Positions 12,741 through 24,533 of a DNA stretch of 64,000 nt are shown here, piece after piece (within the stretch, counting starts at the first letter, position 1; every line of letters begins with the position of its first letter). The notes beneath the pieces were generated by a model. The model had not been told where the DNA came from. It did not search any database and saw only the letters and a program-made list of their open reading frames with translations. This DNA comes from Pelobates cultripes (lineage: Eukaryota > Chordata > Amphibia > Anura > Pelobatidae): contig OW240912.1 in the NCBI GenBank assembly GCA_933207985.1, forward strand, positions 368,119,918-368,183,917. The letters are read 5' to 3'. The position numbers and the translations under genes are program-made.

Positions 12741-13186
12741 CTTTGTACAAGAGCCCCACTGTGCAGTATATTTTGAAAATTACCCCTGATTCTCTCTTTT
12801 TTTCCCCTTGTCTTTATTATTCAAATGAAAGAATTAAGCTTGGACTGTTGCTGATATTTAAAGTGCCAATGTTGAAATACTCATATTGACTGTGTTGAAA
12901 TTGCACTGAAATACCAACCCAGTCAAGATATATACAGAAAGAAAGTGGAACTCCTCTTTCTCTGTATATTTTCTACACCTGACACTTCTAGGCACTGGCT
13001 GGAGCTACCACTGCCTATAAGTGTTAATTCCCCTAGACATCACCAGTGGCAGCTGCTGGGAATTGGCTTTATCTATGGAGCATCCACTGTCTTGCATGAG
13101 AGTTCAACAATGACTTTGGCTCCTGAAACTGAGGACCCACTGGGAGAAGTTATGCTCCACATAATTCATTTTCAGCACTTTCAGAG

Positions 13187-13333
13187 TGTAATGGTGTTAT
13201 GGAGACAGGCACAGGCACCAAGTGTAGTGGTGTTATGGAGACAGGCTCAGGCACTGAGTATAGTGGTGTTATGGAGACAAGATCGGGCACCAAGTGTAGT
13301 GGTGTTGTTGAGACTTGATCAGGCACTGAGGTA
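13187..13333. repeat. 36-bp minisatellite, about four units
   Basis: Units follow AGTGTAGTGGTGTTATGGAG ACAGGCACAGGCACCA with drift. Since 36 is divisible by three, the frame at 12945-13334 stays open through it. That does not argue for coding. Confidence 0.85.
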
Positions 13334-13518
13334 GTGGTATAAAATGGAAAAAAGGGATCAGCGCTCTCTATCTATACAAAAATACAACAGAAACAATAAT
13401 AAAAAATAAATAAAATGTTTCTATCATATCCCCCCCGTCTCGTCTTTCATCCAAGCTATACATGTTAAGTTCCTTTAACCTTTCCTGGTAAGTTTTATCC
13501 TGCAATCCATGAACCAGT

Positions 13519-13875
13519 TTAGTAGCCCTTCTCTGAACTCTCTAAAGTATCAATATCCTTCTGGAGATACGGTCTCCAGTACTGCATACAATACTCCAAG
13601 TGAGGTCTCACCAGTGTTCTGTACAATGGCATGAGCACTGCCCTCTTTCTACTGATAATACCTCTCCCTATACAACCAAGCATTCTGCTAGCATTTCCTG
13701 CTGCTCTATTACATTGTCTGCCTACCTTTAAGTCATCGGAAATAATCACCCCTAAATACCTTTCCTCAGATGTTGAGGTTAGGACTCTATCAAATATTCT
13801 GTACTCTGCCCTTGGATTTTTACGTCCAAGATGCATTATCTTGCACTTATCTACATTAAATGTCAGTTGCCACAA
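13519..13875 (-). pseudogene. LINE ORF2 part 5: C-terminal RT/thumb region
   Basis: It begins LTFNVDKCKIMHLGRKNP, the typical segment after the RT palm. It then carries YLGVIISDDLK, the run from CNRAAGNASRMLGCIGRG, and LYRTLVRPHLEYCMQYW. These are hallmark CR1/L2/Rex1 C-terminal motifs. It breaks at SSEKGY, where intact relatives continue with a [11 protein letters not shown] motif, so the frame is shifted near 13540. The remaining 3' part to about 13430 is untranslated or unreadable. Confidence 0.88.
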
Positions 13876-14357
13876 CTCTGACCATTTTCTAGTTTACCTA
13901 AATTATTTGCCATTTGGCTTATCCCTCCTGGAACATAAACCCTGTTACAAATGTTAGTATTATCAGCAAAAATACATACCTTACCATCAAGACCTTCTGC
14001 AATATCACTAATAAAAATATTAAAGAGAATGGGTCCAAGTACAGATCCCTGAGGTACCCCACTGGTGACAAGCCCAAGCTTCGAATATACTCCATTAACT
14101 ACAACCCTCTGTTTCCTGTCACTCAGCCACTGCCTTACCCATTCAACAATATTGGAATCCAAACTTAAAGATTGCAATTTATTGATAAGCCTTCTATGTG
14201 CGACAGTGTCAAAAGCCTTACTGAAATCTAGGTAAGCGATGTCTACTGCACCACCCTGATCAATTATTCTAGTTACCGAATAAAAAAATATCAATACGAT
14301 TAGTTTGGCATGATCTCCCTGAAGTAAACCCATGTTATCTCTGATCTTGAAATCCAT
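13863..14357 (-). pseudogene. LINE ORF2 part 4: RT palm with mutated active site
   Basis: This stretch of 164 residues holds the RT catalytic core. Residues 43-52 read LDFSKAFDTV (motif A with its catalytic Asp), residues 99-112 read SGVPQGSVLGPILF (motif B), and residues 129-134 read IFADNT. The last is motif C, normally FADDT or YADDT; the second catalytic Asp is replaced by Asn (codon AAT at 13959-13961, minus strand). That substitution alone would disable polymerisation. The frame is lost near 13870 and resumes in the next block. Confidence 0.9.
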
Positions 14358-14429
14358 GTGATTTTAGATGTTCAACAATCCTATCCTTTAACATGGTTTC
14401 CATTACTTTCCCCACTACTGAAGTAAGGC

Positions 14430-14711
14430 TTACTGGCCTATAGTTGCCCGACTCCTACCTACTACCTTTTTCTTGTGAATGGGCACAACATTCACTAAAT
14501 TCCAATCTTCTGGGACTACTTCTGTTAACAATGATTGATTAAATAAATCTGTTAATGGTTTTGCTAGTACACCACTAAGCTCTTTTAACAGCTTTGCGTG
14601 TATTGTATCAGTCCCCATCGACTTATTTGTCTCTATTTTTGACAGTTGAAATAGAACCTCTTCCTCTGTAAACTCACGTGTAATAAATGACTCATTTATC
14701 CTTTTTCTCAA
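14430..14711 (-). pseudogene. LINE ORF2 part 3: N-terminal reverse transcriptase
   Basis: The peptide contains EEEVLFQLSKIETNKSMGTD, where the K(S)xGxD pattern is RT motif 0/1. It then has LLKELSGVLAKPLTDLFNQS and VPEDWNLVNVVPIHKK, the motif 2 region that precedes NYRPVSL in intact CR1 elements. The expected NYRPVSL block and following KxME segment are shifted and interrupted by stops between 14357 and 14450. Confidence 0.85.
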
Positions 14712-14866
14712 CTGAGTCCCTTTTCCTTCATTTTCATCTGTAAATACTGAACAAAAATATTAATTGAGGCAGTCAGCTAGACATTTATCCTCGTCTACAT
14801 ACCTTCCTTCTTTTGTTTTTTTATCTAACTAATCCTTGTTTTACTTTCCTTTTCTCATTTATGTAT

Positions 14867-15370
14867 CTAAAAAAATGTTTTGTCCCCCTTTTTTTTTTTT
14901 TGTGACTGTGCTATTTTCTCTTCTGTGTGTGATTTGGAAGCACTTATAACTTGCTTAGCCTCTTTCTGCCTAATCTTATAGATCAATCTGTCTTCCTCAC
15001 TCTGTTTTTTTTGTTTTTTTTTATAATTACTAAATGCTAACTTTTTGTTTTGTACTATTTTGGCCACATCTGCGGAGTACCACAGTGCTTTCTTGAATTT
15101 TTTGCTTTTGCTGACAAGCCTAATGCAATTTTCTGTTGCCTTCAGCAGTGCAACTTTTAAATAATCCCATTTCTCTTGGTCTCCATTTAAATTGCTCCAG
15201 TCTGATAATGACTCCTTTACACATGTTCTAATTTTAGAAAAGTCAGTTTTTTTAAAGTCTAAAACTTTTGTTGTTGTGTGGTGTGACTCAGTCACTGTTC
15301 TTATATTAAACCACACTGACTGATGATCACTGGATCCTAAACTTTCACCTACAGTAATATCTGATACCAA
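14867..15370 (-). pseudogene. LINE ORF2 part 2: end of endonuclease and linker
   Basis: The frame continues after the TGA with VSDITVGESLGSSDHQSVWF. SDH is the last conserved APE block and holds the catalytic His. After it comes a basic linker (LVSKSKKFKKALWYS and lysine-rich runs) as in CR1 ORF2 proteins before the RT domain. It ends near a T-rich tract on the + strand (14888-14900) that probably expanded and shifted the frame. Between this block and 14711 only broken frames remain. Confidence 0.78.
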
Positions 15371-15373
15371 ATC

Positions 15374-16012
15374 TCAAATTTTTAACACTAAATCTAGTAT
15401 GGACTCTTTACGAGTTGGCTCCTCAACGACTTGTTTGAGAAACAATCCCAGTTGGGAGTTTAGAATATGTGTGCTCCTGGCACAAGCAGCTATTTTTGTT
15501 TTCCAATTCACATCAGGAAGATTAAAGTCACCTATGATGATAACTTCCCCCCTCATTGTCATTTTAGCTATTTCCTCAACTAGTAGATTATATAACTCTA
15601 TTTGTCCTGGGGGACTATAAATCCCACCTACACGAGTTACTGTGTGATTACCAAATTCTAACATAAACCAAACAGACTCTATGTTCGCCTCATTAACTTT
15701 TATTAGGCTAGATTTTATGCTATCTTTCACATACAGGGCCACCCCTCCCCCTTTTTTGCCTTCCCTGTCTTTTCTATATAAAGAGTACCCTGGTATTGCT
15801 ACGTCCCAGTCATTTTTCTCATTATACCATGTCTCAGTAACATCGACTAAATCTACATTATCAGTTGCCATTACTGCCAAAAGTTCATGGATCTTATTCC
15901 CTAAACTGCAAGCATTTGTAGACATGACTCTAAGCTTATCATTTTTTAACACACTTCCTACAGGCACCTTCTGACCTTGTTTTTGGGGGCAATTGGATTG
16001 ATGTTTTAACAC
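15374..16012 (-). pseudogene. LINE ORF2 part 1: APE-type endonuclease domain
   Basis: This 212-residue open stretch carries the apurinic-endonuclease fold of non-LTR retrotransposons. It has MSTNACSL near residue 30 (the N-terminal Asn motif), VTETWYN near 58 (catalytic Glu), GGGVALYV near 88, YSPPG near 132 and IIIGDFNLPDVNW near 157 (the GDFN catalytic block). The domain nicks target DNA to prime reverse transcription. It closes with ILDLVLKI and then a single TGA at 15374-15376. The following block continues in the same frame, so one stop separates them. Most catalytic blocks look intact, so this is the best preserved piece of the element. Confidence 0.86.
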
Positions 16013-16029
16013 CTTTTTGCCCCCCCCTC

Positions 16030-16370
16030 CTAGTTTAAATACATCCTAGCAAAACCTCTGAACTGCTCACTGAGAACATTTGTTCCCTTTTGAGAAAGAT
16101 GCAAACCTTCTTTTTTTGTACAGTTTATTTCCATTCCAAACAGAACTACCATGAGAAATAAAGCCAAATCCTTGCTCCCGACACCATTCATCAAGTCACA
16201 AGTTAAAGTCCCTAATATGCACCCGCCTGTCATTCTGAGTGTTATGCACAATCAGAACTTCAGAGAATGACAGTGTGGAAGCAACCTACCGTATATCATT
16301 GGCAAAAACACGAAAAACTTCCTTAACCTATGAAAGCTCATTGCAAGCGAAGTCATTTGTCCCAACAACA
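16030..16370 (-). pseudogene. LINE ORF1 remnant with esterase-like (SGNH) C-terminus
   Basis: Reading the minus strand in two frames gives VVVGTNDFACNEL, then VHNTQNDRRVHIRDFNL, GFGFISHGSSVW, and finally EGLHLSQKGTNVLSEQF. The GTND block and the (D/E)GLHLSxKG block are the conserved late blocks of the SGNH/GDSL esterase domain found in ORF1 proteins of many CR1/L2 LINEs. In esterases the final Asp-x-x-His pair is catalytic; here the Asp position reads Glu and the His is kept. The N-terminal part, with the nucleophile Ser block, is missing because the element ends at the junction near 16376. At least one frameshift and an in-frame stop occur. It lies directly 5' of the endonuclease ORF, as expected. 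Confidence 0.72.
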
Positions 16371-16375
16371 ACTGC

Positions 16376-16668
16376 TTTCTACCACAACAAGTGGACATAG
16401 TCTTAAATTAGAGGGGCAAAGGTTTAAAAATAATTTCCAGAAGTATTACTTTACTGAGAGGGCAGTGGATGCATGGAATAGCCATCCAGCTGAAGTGGTA
16501 GAGGTTAACACGGTGAGGGAGTTTAAGCATGCGTTGGTTAGGCATAAGGCTCTCCTACCTATAAAACAAGGCCAGGGACTAATGAAAGTATTTATAAAAT
16601 TGGGCAGACTAGATGGGCCGAATGGTTCTTATCTGCTGTCACATTCTATGTTTCTAAGATGGCAGCAC
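16376..16668 (+). mobile_element. 3' end of a CR1/L2-like LINE, opposite orientation
   Basis: The + strand encodes GHSLKLEGQRFKNNFQKYYF and then TERAVDAWNSHPAEVVE. This matches the extreme C-terminus of CR1/L2-type ORF2, where WNSLPxEVV is usual. A short 3' tail ending in ATTCTATGTTTCTA follows, a common end of frog LINE copies. It is heavily 5'-truncated and abuts the minus-strand LINE at about 16376, giving a head-to-head junction of two partial elements. Confidence 0.82.
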
Positions 16669-17608
16669 TTATGAGGGACAGGTTCAGGAAAGTAGAACTC
16701 GCCTTTGCTTGCCCAAATGGCCACCATACCCACCAGGGCGATGTCACCTTGTGAATCTTTGCAAAATCTGTACTGCTTCAATGTTTTAGAAAGGCAGCTG
16801 AATAAAGACAAGTCCTAAAGGTAGCATATATATATATACACTGCTTACAAATACTAGTTTATGTACTCCAGTTTCTTATTTCCGAAGAACATGTGCAGGC
16901 AGCAGGTGAGGAAAGTCCAGAGTATTATTCTTTTTGGAAAAAACTCATCCATCATCATCAATGTCTTGGAAATTATGAATTCAAACAGATTATCTGCTAG
17001 TATATACCATGTTTTTAAGTATGTTTTCAGATTGTTGGCATCTGTATCCAAGGAAACATTATCATAGTGAAAAGTGAAAGATATTACGGTACATATTCCA
17101 TAATCCTATTAGTTGACCAGTAGTTCATCCCAACTTCTCTGTTAGCACCGGGAATACAGTTTGTACTCTATACCATCATCTTTTAGTTTGATAAATTTGC
17201 TACTATCTAAGTTTGATCCCAAATGCTAGCAATGAAGTAAGTTATCAAAAAAAAAATCCCACTGCACAAGCCATATAATAATATAATATATACATTCACT
17301 CTGATACGCAAACTGTCATTCATTCATACAAATAACATGCGTGACCGGGCACATCCTGCTTCACAATGATGATTGACAGGCCTTGGATATGATGGTTCTC
17401 TCTCTGTCTTTAAATGTGTGTTGCAGGTGGTAGGATGAGAATCTCAGATTGTATCCAGGTCATATTTTTATGGCAATTCCACAACAATCATTACAGTTAT
17501 GTGCAATTATATAAAGTGGATCAAGTATGACTGCTTATTCGATTTGGGCACGGTGGAATTTTTTTCTAGATCTGGAATTTAGATCAGGACCTCCAACACT
17601 TTTTTAGT

Positions 17609-18101
17609 TTAAAGGGATACTGTAGTGCCAGGAATACAAAGTTATATTTCTGGCACTACCAATCCCTCTGTCTCCCCCCTCCCTAACGCCCCCCTCCTGG
17701 GTAAATAAAGGGTTAAAAACCCTCTATTTACTTACCTTAGCCCAGCACCGATGTTCCTCTGTGCTGGGTCGAAGCTCCCCCCCCTCCCGCGTCCCGCAAC
17801 AACCGGGGTCTAATGCACATGCGCATTAGACCTCCGCATAGAAAAGCATTGAATCAGTGCTTTCCAATGGGAAAAATCTGACACTGGAGGTCCTCATGCA
17901 GAGCGTGAGGACGTCCAGCGTCAGATAACGGACCACAAGTCCAATACCATTCCAAAAGCGCTAGCCACTGAGGGCAGACTTAATGCTGCAATGTAAACAG
18001 TGCAGTTCTCTGGAGCTGCAATGTTTTACATTGCAGCACTAGATTCAAAAGGGACACCGCACCCAAACCACTTCAATGAGCTGACTACAGTGTCCCTTTA
18101 A
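17609..18101. mobile_element. T2-type TTAA MITE (493 bp)
   Basis: It starts TTAAAGGGATACTGTAG and ends CTACAGTGTCCCTTTAA. The interior block GAGGACGTCCAGCGTCAG is shared with the copies at 1551 and 30016. Both ends and both TTAA sites are intact. Confidence 0.88.
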
Positions 18102-18245
18102 GGTTCAGCTTGTTCAAATATCGTCCATAAAAAATATTAAGGAAATGATTCGGGCGAACCAAAAAGTGTGTGAAAATGGGCCAGTATATAAATATTAGGT
18201 ATATATTTTGAAGTACACTGATATGCACATTTTCATGCAATTTGG

Positions 18246-18385
18246 TTCACAGGTCAAGTGAGAAAAAGTAACCAATAGAACGTAAAAGAGGATATTTATA
18301 TGTATGTGTATGTATATATATATATATATTTTTTTTTTTTATTATTATTATTTTTTTTTTTACTGCTCCTCCCTGTGTGTTCACC
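18246..18385. mobile_element. Third, degraded copy of the TTCACAGATYAAGTGAG element
   Basis: The left arm TTCACAGGTCAAGTGAG (18246-18262) is followed by AAAGTAACCAATAGAA. The right side keeps TACTGCTCCTCCCTGTGTG but the terminal arm has decayed. The middle is a TA/T-rich microsatellite. Confidence 0.5.
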
Positions 18386-21300
18386 CATTGCACCAGTCAT
18401 TTGCTCAGTTATACGTCCGTGTGACTCTTCTGAATACGGAATTTGTCCACACAGCTGATTGGCCTAAATTTGGACGAATTGCATTTGCACAATTCTAGCT
18501 GCTCTTGGTTCTTCATTTCTTTATAACAAATAGATTTGTAATGGTTGTTCCCACATTGTATACTTTCATGTAGTTTTTTTTCTCATTTTAAAATATTGAA
18601 CACAGTAAAGTTACCTATATGAGGACAGCTTCCCAATAAAATAGAAATATTGAAAAAAATAATAGTTTAAATGACAGCACATGCATATAAAACCCTTATA
18701 AACAGCATTTTCCTGTATTTTATTGCTCGAGGCGCCTATTTTATGCTGTTGAACAGTAACAATAAATTAGATAACAATGTATAGTTTGCTTGCATTCTAC
18801 CTTTAAACATTTTACAACTGTTTACATAGACCGACTTTAGTCAGATCAAAGGAAACAAGGCTAATAACATGTTTGAGTGAAGTGATTAAAAGGACGCTCC
18901 AAAGGTGGATTTTTCACTATTTTTTTATTTATCAAAGAAATAATGCATGGAAAAACATAAATAAATACTAAAATGCGTGTGTAAATAAAAATATACTCCC
19001 CTTTTAATGTCCACCTTTTGTAGTAAGGTTGCAAGGCCTGTTCCTTCACCACTGTTAAAGGTTTTGCATTAGAATTACTGTTTAGAGATTTACGTAAAAT
19101 TCTGTGACTCACATAGTGATCATTGAGGTGCTCACCGCTTATCATTCCGTTTACAAACAGAAAAAAAATGATTGAGAACTGCTTGTGTAAGTGAATGGAA
19201 GCTAAGGACAAAGTCCATTATTTATTTATACAAGCAGATTTAATTTGCATGAATGAATGCATCTGTGTGCATCCTCATAGTTCTTATGGTCCTTAAATAA
19301 GACAGCAGTTGCCTGCTACTCATTACTAATTCCTACAGTTGGACAATTCATAAAAAATGGCAGGCCTATAGTAGGTAGAATTCATATGTTGCCAATGGTA
19401 CAGTTTCAGAGTAAAATGTGTTGATTAACCAATTGATTCTTCTGCACCCCAATTGCTTTTAGCACTTTACAAATTTAAAGGACAAGTGGATTCATTACAT
19501 GCTCCCAATTTTCATCATTCCACTAGTCGTGTGGCTATGGCTCCTCAAGCCCCTGGTTGCATAAAGTAACATTGATATCATCTCTCGGGCAAAAGGTTAG
19601 TAGCTCAAGGGCTTCAGTGACTTCAGTGAATGCTAGGGGGTATTCTATGATTCTCAATTTATTTGGACATGCGGTTCAATCAGGTCAGAGGTTAGGTATC
19701 TGAAGGTGTCTTCCTTCGTTGATTTGCGGTCTCCAATATGTTTTTTTTCCATTTGCTACCTGCAACCGTACATTTTAAAAGGTTCTTGTCATTTAGTTTT
19801 GCTGGTGCTAGGGAGATCAAGGCTGATTAGCACGACTTTGTCCAAGGGTAGCCTTTTAACAGCCCTGAAAACCTTAGATGGGTTTAAATGTTCTTATGCA
19901 GAATACAATTTGCATGTTAGATGCATGTTAGAGTCACTATTATGTCAAAGCTCCTATTGTGTTCCTAAATAAAGCTAATTGTTTATTAAAAAAATCACAG
20001 ATGTTCACTTTTTCAGTATTTACTTTTTATTTCTCAAATGGTATTTTAGATTTGCTCTGATAGCACAATACCATTTGAAGTCATAATATAATCAAATTGA
20101 TCAATAAGTCTAACAATCAACTGGTTGATTATTAATCGGTTGATACGTGCAGCAGATCATTTGTCCTTAGTTACTATTCCTGTTGCAGGTGATACACATT
20201 TTTTCAGCTGTAACAAAATAATTGTGTCTGTAAGGCAAAATTGTAGAGAGTTTTATTAAAGTTTTAGAAAATGATGGAACTTCATTTAATCAGCATTATT
20301 AAAAGGCATTACATTTCATTGATAATGAAGGTATTTCATGTTCCTATGTTTTAATCTCCATGAATACATAAATTCTATTAGTTAAAGTTCCTACATTCTT
20401 GGAGAACACTTCTTCCTGCTCTATTATAAACCGCTTGAAAATATTTGCCATTTACTGCTGGACTCAAAATAAAATGGTTCCTCTGTAAGCTGAAATAGGT
20501 CAGTTTATTCACAAAACCAAAAAATGCAAAATATCTAATCTGGAAATTTTTTCCAATTTGCATTTTTTCCAGATCCGTTATTTGGGTAAAATGTTAATTT
20601 CATTTGTCAATTCTCTAAACGGCAGTGTAATGTAAAATACTTGACATATCTGTATGGATCAAAAATAGATAACTGACTATATTGTTATTTATATTTAAAT
20701 ATTTTATATTTAAATAAATAAAGCATGTTCGTATGGAGCAAATCTTACAGTCTCCCTGTCCCAAAGAGGTGAAGACCACTGGATCTACTTTTAAAGAAAG
20801 GAGGAACAGGGTACGAGAATAAGTCAACATTAATCTCCCTGCTGCCTCCATGCCCCATCCATTGACCCATTCCTAATTTAGCCAAAGTCATCTTGGAGGT
20901 TAGCATCTACTTGTTTGTAGATAGACAAGAACAGGAGAGGACAGGAACTCCAGTCAACAGAACTCACTCCTAGTTTGTCCATTTAATAAAAAAAAAAATG
21001 CTTTTGATATTGATATACAAATGACCTTCAATAAACAGAATATGACCTTCAATAAACAGAAGATCAATACTGAATATTTACAAAGAAAAATGTAAAAAAA
21101 CAACTTTGAACTTACCATCAATTCATCTGAGAAATGGTATTAATAGTACAAACTAAGTTTTGCTAAATCAGGTTTATAAAAGTAGAGAAAGTTTTAATTA
21201 AGAAAAAACACACATCTGGTCAAAATTTACAAGCTCAGGCAACGTGTGAGTGTGGAACGTAATATTGAATAATGTAGTAGATTATTGTGGTGTGGACCTT

Positions 21301-21715
21301 TTATAAATATATAGCAGCTGGTCACCCTTTGCTGTTCTTGAAGCAAAGTGTGTGTGTGTATATATATATATATTGATAATTTTTCTGGTATCCAAAACAT
21401 TACTTACACATAAATAAGAAGATCGTGTTTTCATTCATATACAACATGATGGGTGATGCCATAAAACATAGCACACAATGTAAAATTGTAACATTTGGGA
21501 TCTCAATTTTAGTTTAGTGCCAGGACAGAAATGTCCCGGCCTGCCTGAGATCAGTGGGGGTTACAATCCTGGGCTTTGCAGCTTTCATTCAGTTCGTCTC
21601 CCATTAATGATATAATATGAGAGTAGCTGGGGAGAGAGAAACACTGTACCTGCATCCTCAAGTATGTCATTAAATTACTTTATTTGCCTATTATATATCC
21701 TCTATATAAAAAACA

Positions 21716-21830
21716 CATTTTGTGGACTACATCTCTCATGATGCTTTGCCAGCAATATGGCTGTAAGAGCATTATGGGAGATGTAGTCCACAACATCTAG
21801 AGTGCTGAAGGTTCCCTAAACTGTGGGTGT
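21716..21830. mobile_element. Truncated hAT-type MITE, same family as 12606
   Basis: TGTGGACTACATCTC, GATGCTTTGCCAGCAATATG and GGAGATGTAGTCCACAACAT match the interior of the copies at 12606 and 48947. The left terminus is missing, and the right one (GGTTCCCTAAACTG) is degraded. Confidence 0.78.
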
Positions 21831-21875
21831 CCCTGGAGACATCATAGTAAATATTAAATTTGCTTTGGAACCAGA

Positions 21876-21878
<3 letters not shown>

Positions 21879-21920
<42 letters not shown>
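21879..21920. repeat. (AC)n microsatellite
   Basis: Twenty-one perfect AC units. Confidence 0.97.
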
Positions 21921-21922
<2 letters not shown>

Positions 21923-24533
21923 CTTGAAGTCTCCCTCAATTCTGCCTTCTTGCCCTCCTGATATGTCTGGTGAAGAACTTGGGTGAATGAAACAGCATGT
22001 GTTTTTTAAATGTTCCCATTAAAAAATATACAAAATATATATAAAACGGATATAGTGTAGCATTAGAATATCCAAGTATCTAAGTGTACCTCAGTATTAG
22101 GTATATCTAAGTGACCATTGATTGTGTGCATGTGTGCGTATAGTTAACTAAGTATTTTACCCCTACTGTTGACCTTCTTAAACGCACACTTTTATCTGTG
22201 TTCCATATCTATATACAATATCCACTCAGAAATCTGTGTGATGTCACATGCATATATTAACCACCTCGTATCCATGGTAACGCTCTGGCAGAGAATAGAT
22301 AATAGTAGATATAGGTGAATATTTGTACTTGTTAATTCTCTGGAATGTGGCTCTGTTTTATTACCTTCCTTACCAATGCAACTGCTCACTAAAGAATGTA
22401 CGTTGTAAGATAATGTTTAAACTAGTTATGTATTAAAAAGCCTAAAAGATATAGTGTGAGGGAAAAAAATAAACGAAACTACTACGTGCGGCTGGCTAAC
22501 ACTAAAACCATGCAAATAAAACATTTATTATTCAATCTGCAGACAAATATCACAGATAACATTTGTTTCTATCTTGTATCTAAACTACCATTTTTTTTTT
22601 TTTAATTTGAATTGCCTCTGACTTTATTGCATTACTAAGAAATTGCAAACTACATTTAGGCAGCACCTTGACCCCTTTCCACTATAGCTCCAATACCTCC
22701 CAAGGCATCTACCTCCCAACGCCTAGAAAGCCTCAAACCAGGATGTGAAAGTTAGCAGCTAGAAAAAAGGAGTGAAGTACATAAATTTTGATAGTTCTGA
22801 CGTGATTTACTAAGCTCTTGAAATGTCCCACTAATCCATGAGGGCATTTCTTACACTTTCATAAAATATGTTTTTTTTTATCTTATGGTAATGGCAACTG
22901 TGGACCCTGAGAAGAGAGACATCTCAGAAATAATCTGGGAGTTTAGGATGCGGATCATAAATTGTGACACGTCCCCGATATCGATGAGGGACAGGCAGTT
23001 AGTCAGTCCACCAGTTATTGCCTGAACACAACTTCATTTAAGCTGATTTAGAATAATAGTCATTCTGACGTTCTAAATTCCTGTATCTAGTGAGTTCAAT
23101 AAATTAATAATTTCTGGTCATCATGCCAATGGGTTCTCTGGAAGCTGTTACACGCACTTCTAGGTTTTTTTTGCATGTCACTTTCGAGAATTAATCCTAA
23201 CAGTTTTCCGGAAGCCATTGTATGCAGGCCTGGTTTTTGTGGGAATAAACATTAGTCCATTTATAAATTATTTTATTTCCCAGTCATAACAGAATATAGG
23301 TGATGAATAGCTCTGAGGTTTATTTTAAACACAATGAAAAAATTAACAATGCAGGGTGGTGGTATAGAACATAATCTTTTCTTAGGTGAAGTGAACTCTG
23401 GAAATATAAAACAACTGTTCTATGCAAGACATCTCTGTAAGAGAAATAGATTTAAATGTTTTGTACAGTACAACTAGTCATATTGTCTTACTGTTAGGTT
23501 ATCCCTGTTGTATTTTAGTCAAATTTTTAAATTGTAATATAAAACAATACTACTCCTTTGCCATTTTGTCAGAATCTGAGATTATTTTTTTTTATCAATC
23601 AGCTGTTTTTCACTACATTTTACATGTGTTCAGCCCAGCACAATTCACAGGTCAGTGAAAAAAAAAAAATTTAATAAAAGGCGGGAAATATTCCTACCTG
23701 TTTTGTAACTAAGTTATCTCAAATCAATATTGATTAGGGTCATTGGGAATACAAATTAATGTGCATGTTTCAGAAAACCAAGTTATATATTCACCTTAAT
23801 TCAGTTGGAAATTTAGATAAAGATTATGATAAGTAACAATTAATGTAGCAGAGAAAGAATTTTTAAATTATAATAGGAATGTAAATGTAAATCCTGATTT
23901 TTAAGACTGCTTGTGAGAGACTAAATATAATTAACCCCTTCTTGGATAAACCCATTCTTGGATATAGCTCGGTAAATTCTAAAGTCTTCAAAAGCATATT
24001 CTTAGTGATTCTGAAGTGGTTAAAAAAAATTCTAGACATGTCATTATCTAGACAACAAGTTAACTTACAGCACATAACATGTGGCAAAGTTCGATATATA
24101 ATGTTATGTTAGAATGTTGGACGTCTAAGATAATTTTATACATTATCATTTTTAATTATAATTTTATACTATACATTATCTTACAATGTACATTCTTTAG
24201 TGAAAATATCAGTCAGTATATCAGGCTTTGATATGAATTTATTGCTTACTGTAAATGCATTTTTCATTTTACATCCAAATACAAATACATTTCTAAATAA
24301 TATATTTCAGTTCTGTAACACACATTCCAATTTTTTTTCCAAATCTAGAAAGATGGATTAGTGGCAGTAAATTCTAATATGGAATTTTACAATACACAAT
24401 GTGTTGTTCATTTCTGAGTAAGAGTGCCTGATACCATGAATGGTCCAAACATCTTCTATTCAATCACATACCTGGCTGATTTACCCTTCTACCAGCTCTG
24501 TAAAGCATGTTACAAACACCTGCACATTCTTGA

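Larger units (their letters stand above)
13430..16375 (-). mobile_element. Decayed CR1-like LINE, nearly full length
   Basis: On the minus strand, five consecutive blocks give a recognisable LINE in the correct order. They are a GDSL/SGNH-type ORF1 tail, an APE endonuclease, the linker region, reverse transcriptase, and a C-terminal domain. RT motifs such as SKAFDTV and SGVPQGSVLGP are CR1-superfamily type (CR1/L2/Rex1). Multiple stops and frame changes break it. Its 5' end is lost at about 16376, where an opposite-strand LINE tail begins. The 3' boundary near 13430 is approximate. L2 or Rex1 membership is not excluded. Confidence 0.88.

Noticed and set aside
12945..13334. 129-codon ORF with a repeated 12-residue segment
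   Set aside because: The repeat comes from a 36-bp minisatellite, the upstream part has no recognisable domain, and there are no splice or promoter signals.
18861..19211. 116-codon minus-strand ORF
   Set aside because: Low-complexity, no recognisable domain, opposite strand to the only gene.
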